NCBI GenBank assembly: GCA_021850095.1
Contig: JAJZRX010000016.1
Span: forward strand, 1 to 51,644
Source of the DNA: Deltaproteobacteria bacterium
GTDB taxonomy: Bacteria > Desulfobacterota > Desulfuromonadia > Geobacterales > Pseudopelobacteraceae
DNA length: 51,644 bases
Direction of reading: 5' to 3'
Positions 49,988-51,644 of the stretch are shown piece by piece. Numbering within the stretch: position 1 is the first letter of the stretch; each line of letters starts with the position of its first letter. The position numbers were made by a program, and so were the translations under genes. Below the pieces are notes generated by a model. The model worked only from the letters and a program-made list of their open reading frames with translations. It ran no database searches and was not told where the DNA came from.

Positions 49988-50995
49988 CTACTTTCCCGAA
50001 GGGAGACTATTTTCGGCGTGCATGGTGCGGAACATTCCGAAGGACGCCATCGGCTTGCCGTTGGCAAAGCTGCAGGTGACGTGGCCTTTGACCATCAGCT
50101 CCTTGCACTCCTTGCTGAAGAAAACAATTTCCATGGCAGGCAGCTGCGCCCCCTTCAGCAGGGCGTTAAAATGTTCGAGACATTGAGCGCGGTTTTCTGG
50201 CGCGATAATGTTCCAGATTTTCAAGCCGCCAATTTCGTCGGCCGAGTAACCCAGGGCTTCACGCCAGGCCCGGTTGACGAAGAGAAAACTGCCGTCCGGC
50301 GCAACGCACTGCACGATATCGGCCGCGTTTTCAAAAACATCCAGATACATCTGTTCCCGATCCCGCAGGCTCTGTTCAGTCTCGATCCGACGGGTAATGT
50401 CGGTGTACGCCAGCACGACCTGGGTTACGTCGCCAAAGCGATTTTTGACCGGTACGCCTGATACTTCGAAGTGCTTCCCGTTCCGGACCCAGTCGGTCAG
50501 ATGCACCGGCCGGCGTGTTTCCATGATGCGCTCAAAGGTACAGTCGGGCGGAAAGCTGTCACAACCGCACAGCGCCTGGCAGCAGGTTTTGCCGGATAAA
50601 TCAGCCGGATCCAGCCCGAACATCTCCAGCATACGCTGGTTATGGATCTGAATCCCCATATCCCGGTTCAGCACCATGATGCCGATTCCAACAGAAGCCA
50701 GGATGGCCTGGATCTCTTCATGGGCTGCCCGCAACTGTTCGTTGAGGCTTTTTTCGTGTTCCAGAATCTGAACAAAAGCTTCAGCCACCACCCCGATCGG
50801 GTCGGTTTCAATCAGGGAATCGTCATCCAGCTCTTCAGGACGAATGGGCAGGGTGCCCAAAAGCAACAGCAACTGATTGGTCTTTTTGCGGATGTATTCG
50901 ATCTGACGGAACTGTATTTCACGGAGCGACCGGTTCTCTTCCATCAGTCGCTCGCTGTCGTACTCGCCAAACAACCTGTTCATGATTGATGTCAT
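49988..50995 (-). CDS. PAS-domain sensor protein without output domain
   Basis: A 335-aa cytoplasmic protein. A helical start (about 1-95, coiled coil RQIEYIRKKTNQLLLLLG) precedes two PAS domains: about 97-205 (ASVGIGIMVLNRDMGI, with CCQALCGCDSFPPDC, a cysteine cluster that could bind metal) and about 220-325 (YLDVFENAADIVQCVAPDG). No kinase, GGDEF or DNA-binding region follows, so it must act through a partner or be a truncated kinase. The start may be the second ATG, MNRLFGEYD. Confidence 0.75.
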   Translation of the reverse strand: MTSIMNRLFGEYDSERLMEENRSLREIQFRQIEYIRKKTNQLLLLLGTLPIRPEELDDDSLIETDPIGVVAEAFVQILEHEKSLNEQLRAAHEEIQAILASVGIGIMVLNRDMGIQIHNQRMLEMFGLDPADLSGKTCCQALCGCDSFPPDCTFERIMETRRPVHLTDWVRNGKHFEVSGVPVKNRFGDVTQVVLAYTDITRRIETEQSLRDREQMYLDVFENAADIVQCVAPDGSFLFVNRAWREALGYSADEIGGLKIWNIIAPENRAQCLEHFNALLKGAQLPAMEIVFFSKECKELMVKGHVTCSFANGKPMASFGMFRTMHAENSLPSGK

Positions 50996-51012
50996 CTGTC
51001 AGGGAGCCCCGT

Positions 51013-51255
51013 TCACGTTTTGGCAGCACTTATTTCAATTCGATAACAATCAGCGTGCTTGCTGACTTTAGCGGCATAACCCATCTTCTCGGCTGTTTCC
51101 GGGATTGTTACCGTTGAATCGCGATTGTCAGTCATAAAAACGAGGGTTGTAGCTCCTGATCTGATTTCACCCTTGCGGACATTAATCTCGCGCAGGGCCG
51201 AGATCAGGGTTGAGGGGCAGATCTGGCCGCGCATATCGATGCTTATCGTTTCCAT
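51013..51255 (-). CDS. TusA-family sulfurtransferase-like protein
   Basis: An 80-aa protein of the SirA/TusA fold. DMRGQICPSTLISALREI places the active cysteine in a CPxT context instead of the usual CPxP. It could carry sulfur as a persulfide. The neighbouring YeeE/YedE-like gene is a frequent partner, so the two may take part in uptake and transfer of sulfur or selenium; given the selenoprotein in this window, selenium is a possibility, as inference only. Confidence 0.82.
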   Translation of the reverse strand: METISIDMRGQICPSTLISALREINVRKGEIRSGATTLVFMTDNRDSTVTIPETAEKMGYAAKVSKHADCYRIEISAAKT

Positions 51256-51276
51256 AGTTTTTATCTTGTCATGGGT

Positions 51277-51507
51277 CTATTGTTTGAGGATAACTCCGGA
51301 AAGCAGTTTGCTTCCCAGCCAGGCGCCCGGCACAAGGCCGATCAGGAACAGCACACTTTGCAGGGACAGTATCGGCAAGCCCCCCAGCAGATGCCAGATG
51401 TTGCATGACGGCGCCATGCGAGCCGCCAGCCCCATCAGCAGGCCACCCGACAAGCCCGATAGGAGCTGCGGAAACGGAACATGATAATAGATCCTGAACT
51501 CACGCAC
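51277..51507 (-). pseudogene. yedE: YeeE/YedE-family membrane protein, C-terminal fragment
   Basis: The 76 residues contain GLLMGLAARMAPSCNIWHLLGG and FLIGLVPGAWLGSKLL, the last two membrane segments of YeeE/YedE sulfur-compound transporters, which are usually 150-400 aa. The GTG at 51507 lacks a ribosome site. The frame stays open upstream but runs into three stacked hairpins (51530-51600), where it no longer looks like a transporter. The gene therefore appears cut off by an insertion. Confidence 0.6.
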
Positions 51508-51529
51508 AACAGACGCTGAAGTAAAGAAT

Positions 51530-51600
51530 CCGCGCCCACAGGACGCGGCTTTTAAATTCGCCCCCCACAGGGGGGCTGGCCCTGCCCATAAATGGGCGGG
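51530..51600. mobile_element. Three stacked hairpins, possible insertion-element end
   Basis: CCGCG / CGCGG at 51530-51548, GCCCCCC / GGGGGGC at 51560-51576 and GCCCAT / ATGGGC at 51584-51597 follow each other closely at the point where the yedE frame loses similarity. Subterminal hairpins of this kind occur at ends of IS200/IS605-type elements. The rest is beyond the window, so this is tentative. Confidence 0.35.
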
Positions 51601-51644
51601 CTAGGAGTTGTGCCGCAATATGAACTTTAATCGCCCAATTGTAA

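Noticed and set aside
1..51644. tRNA, rRNA or replication-origin features
   Set aside because: I saw no cloverleaf with a TTCRANY T-loop, no rRNA-like sequence and no DnaA-box cluster; short RNAs could still be missed by eye.

Overview
The window looks like a chromosome segment of an anaerobic, respiratory deltaproteobacterium of the Geobacter / Pelobacter / Trichlorobacter group (Desulfuromonadota). The basis is: a periplasmic selenocysteine formate dehydrogenase, a Hyb-type uptake [NiFe] hydrogenase in the order small subunit - FeS - NrfD-type b subunit - large subunit - protease, small triheme c-type cytochromes, sigma-54 enhancer-binding regulators, futalosine-route menaquinone synthesis (mqnC) and the nadD-rsfS-rlmH-gpmI block. 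The genus is an inference; there is no rRNA or tRNA in the window.

Layout. 0-3.6 kb: ogt, a SlyA/MarR regulator with a perfect palindromic operator, a FUSC-type efflux protein and a DUF1904 protein. 3.8-11.5 kb: a defence and toxin-antitoxin island. It holds a CARF-type CRISPR accessory protein (NE0113 family), an unrecognised partner with a HEPN-like N-terminus whose reading frame runs into a four-repeat CRISPR array, VapBC, a Ser/Asp-rich small protein, a frameshifted outer-membrane protein, a self-regulated-looking Fic protein, an SGNH lipoprotein, a MITE-like element and a MntA/HepT pair. No cas1, cas2 or interference genes are present.

11.6-17.6 kb (minus): formate dehydrogenase operon fdnG(Sec)-FeS-NrfD-mobA-tatA from a sigma-54-type promoter. 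17.9-22.3 kb (plus): NtrC-type response regulator, two triheme cytochromes and a Cache-HAMP histidine kinase. 22.4-25.8 kb (minus): a large FG-GAP lipoprotein with a frameshift. 26.3-32.2 kb (minus): hydrogenase operon hybS-A-B-L-P, again from a sigma-54-type promoter. 32.4-35.7 kb (plus): a second, paralogous response regulator and kinase, then a convergent rhodanese. The formate and hydrogen modules have the same architecture: enzyme operon transcribed away from a regulator-kinase pair, and even the rhodanese is matched by a relic after the first kinase. They appear to be an ancient segmental duplication coupling two electron-donor enzymes to separate sensors.

36.1-38.0 kb: a small toxin-antitoxin cluster (MazF-like, YefM/YoeB, a YoeB relic, DUF2750). 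38.1-47.7 kb (minus): housekeeping genes gpmI, rlmH, rsfS and nadD, then a type II secretion block with an MshEN-domain protein and gspN, M, L, K, J, I, H. 47.8-51.6 kb (minus): rnd, mqnC, a PAS protein, a TusA-like protein and a YeeE/YedE fragment cut off near the window edge by a run of hairpins.

Scattered repeats include four ACGGAG-type inverted-repeat elements (two inside the hyb operon), a C-rich/G-rich hairpin element and duplicated gene fragments. The strongest candidates for something undescribed are the CARF plus HEPN-like gene pair fused into an orphan CRISPR array, and the duplicated formate/hydrogen sigma-54 regulatory modules with cytochromes embedded in one of them.
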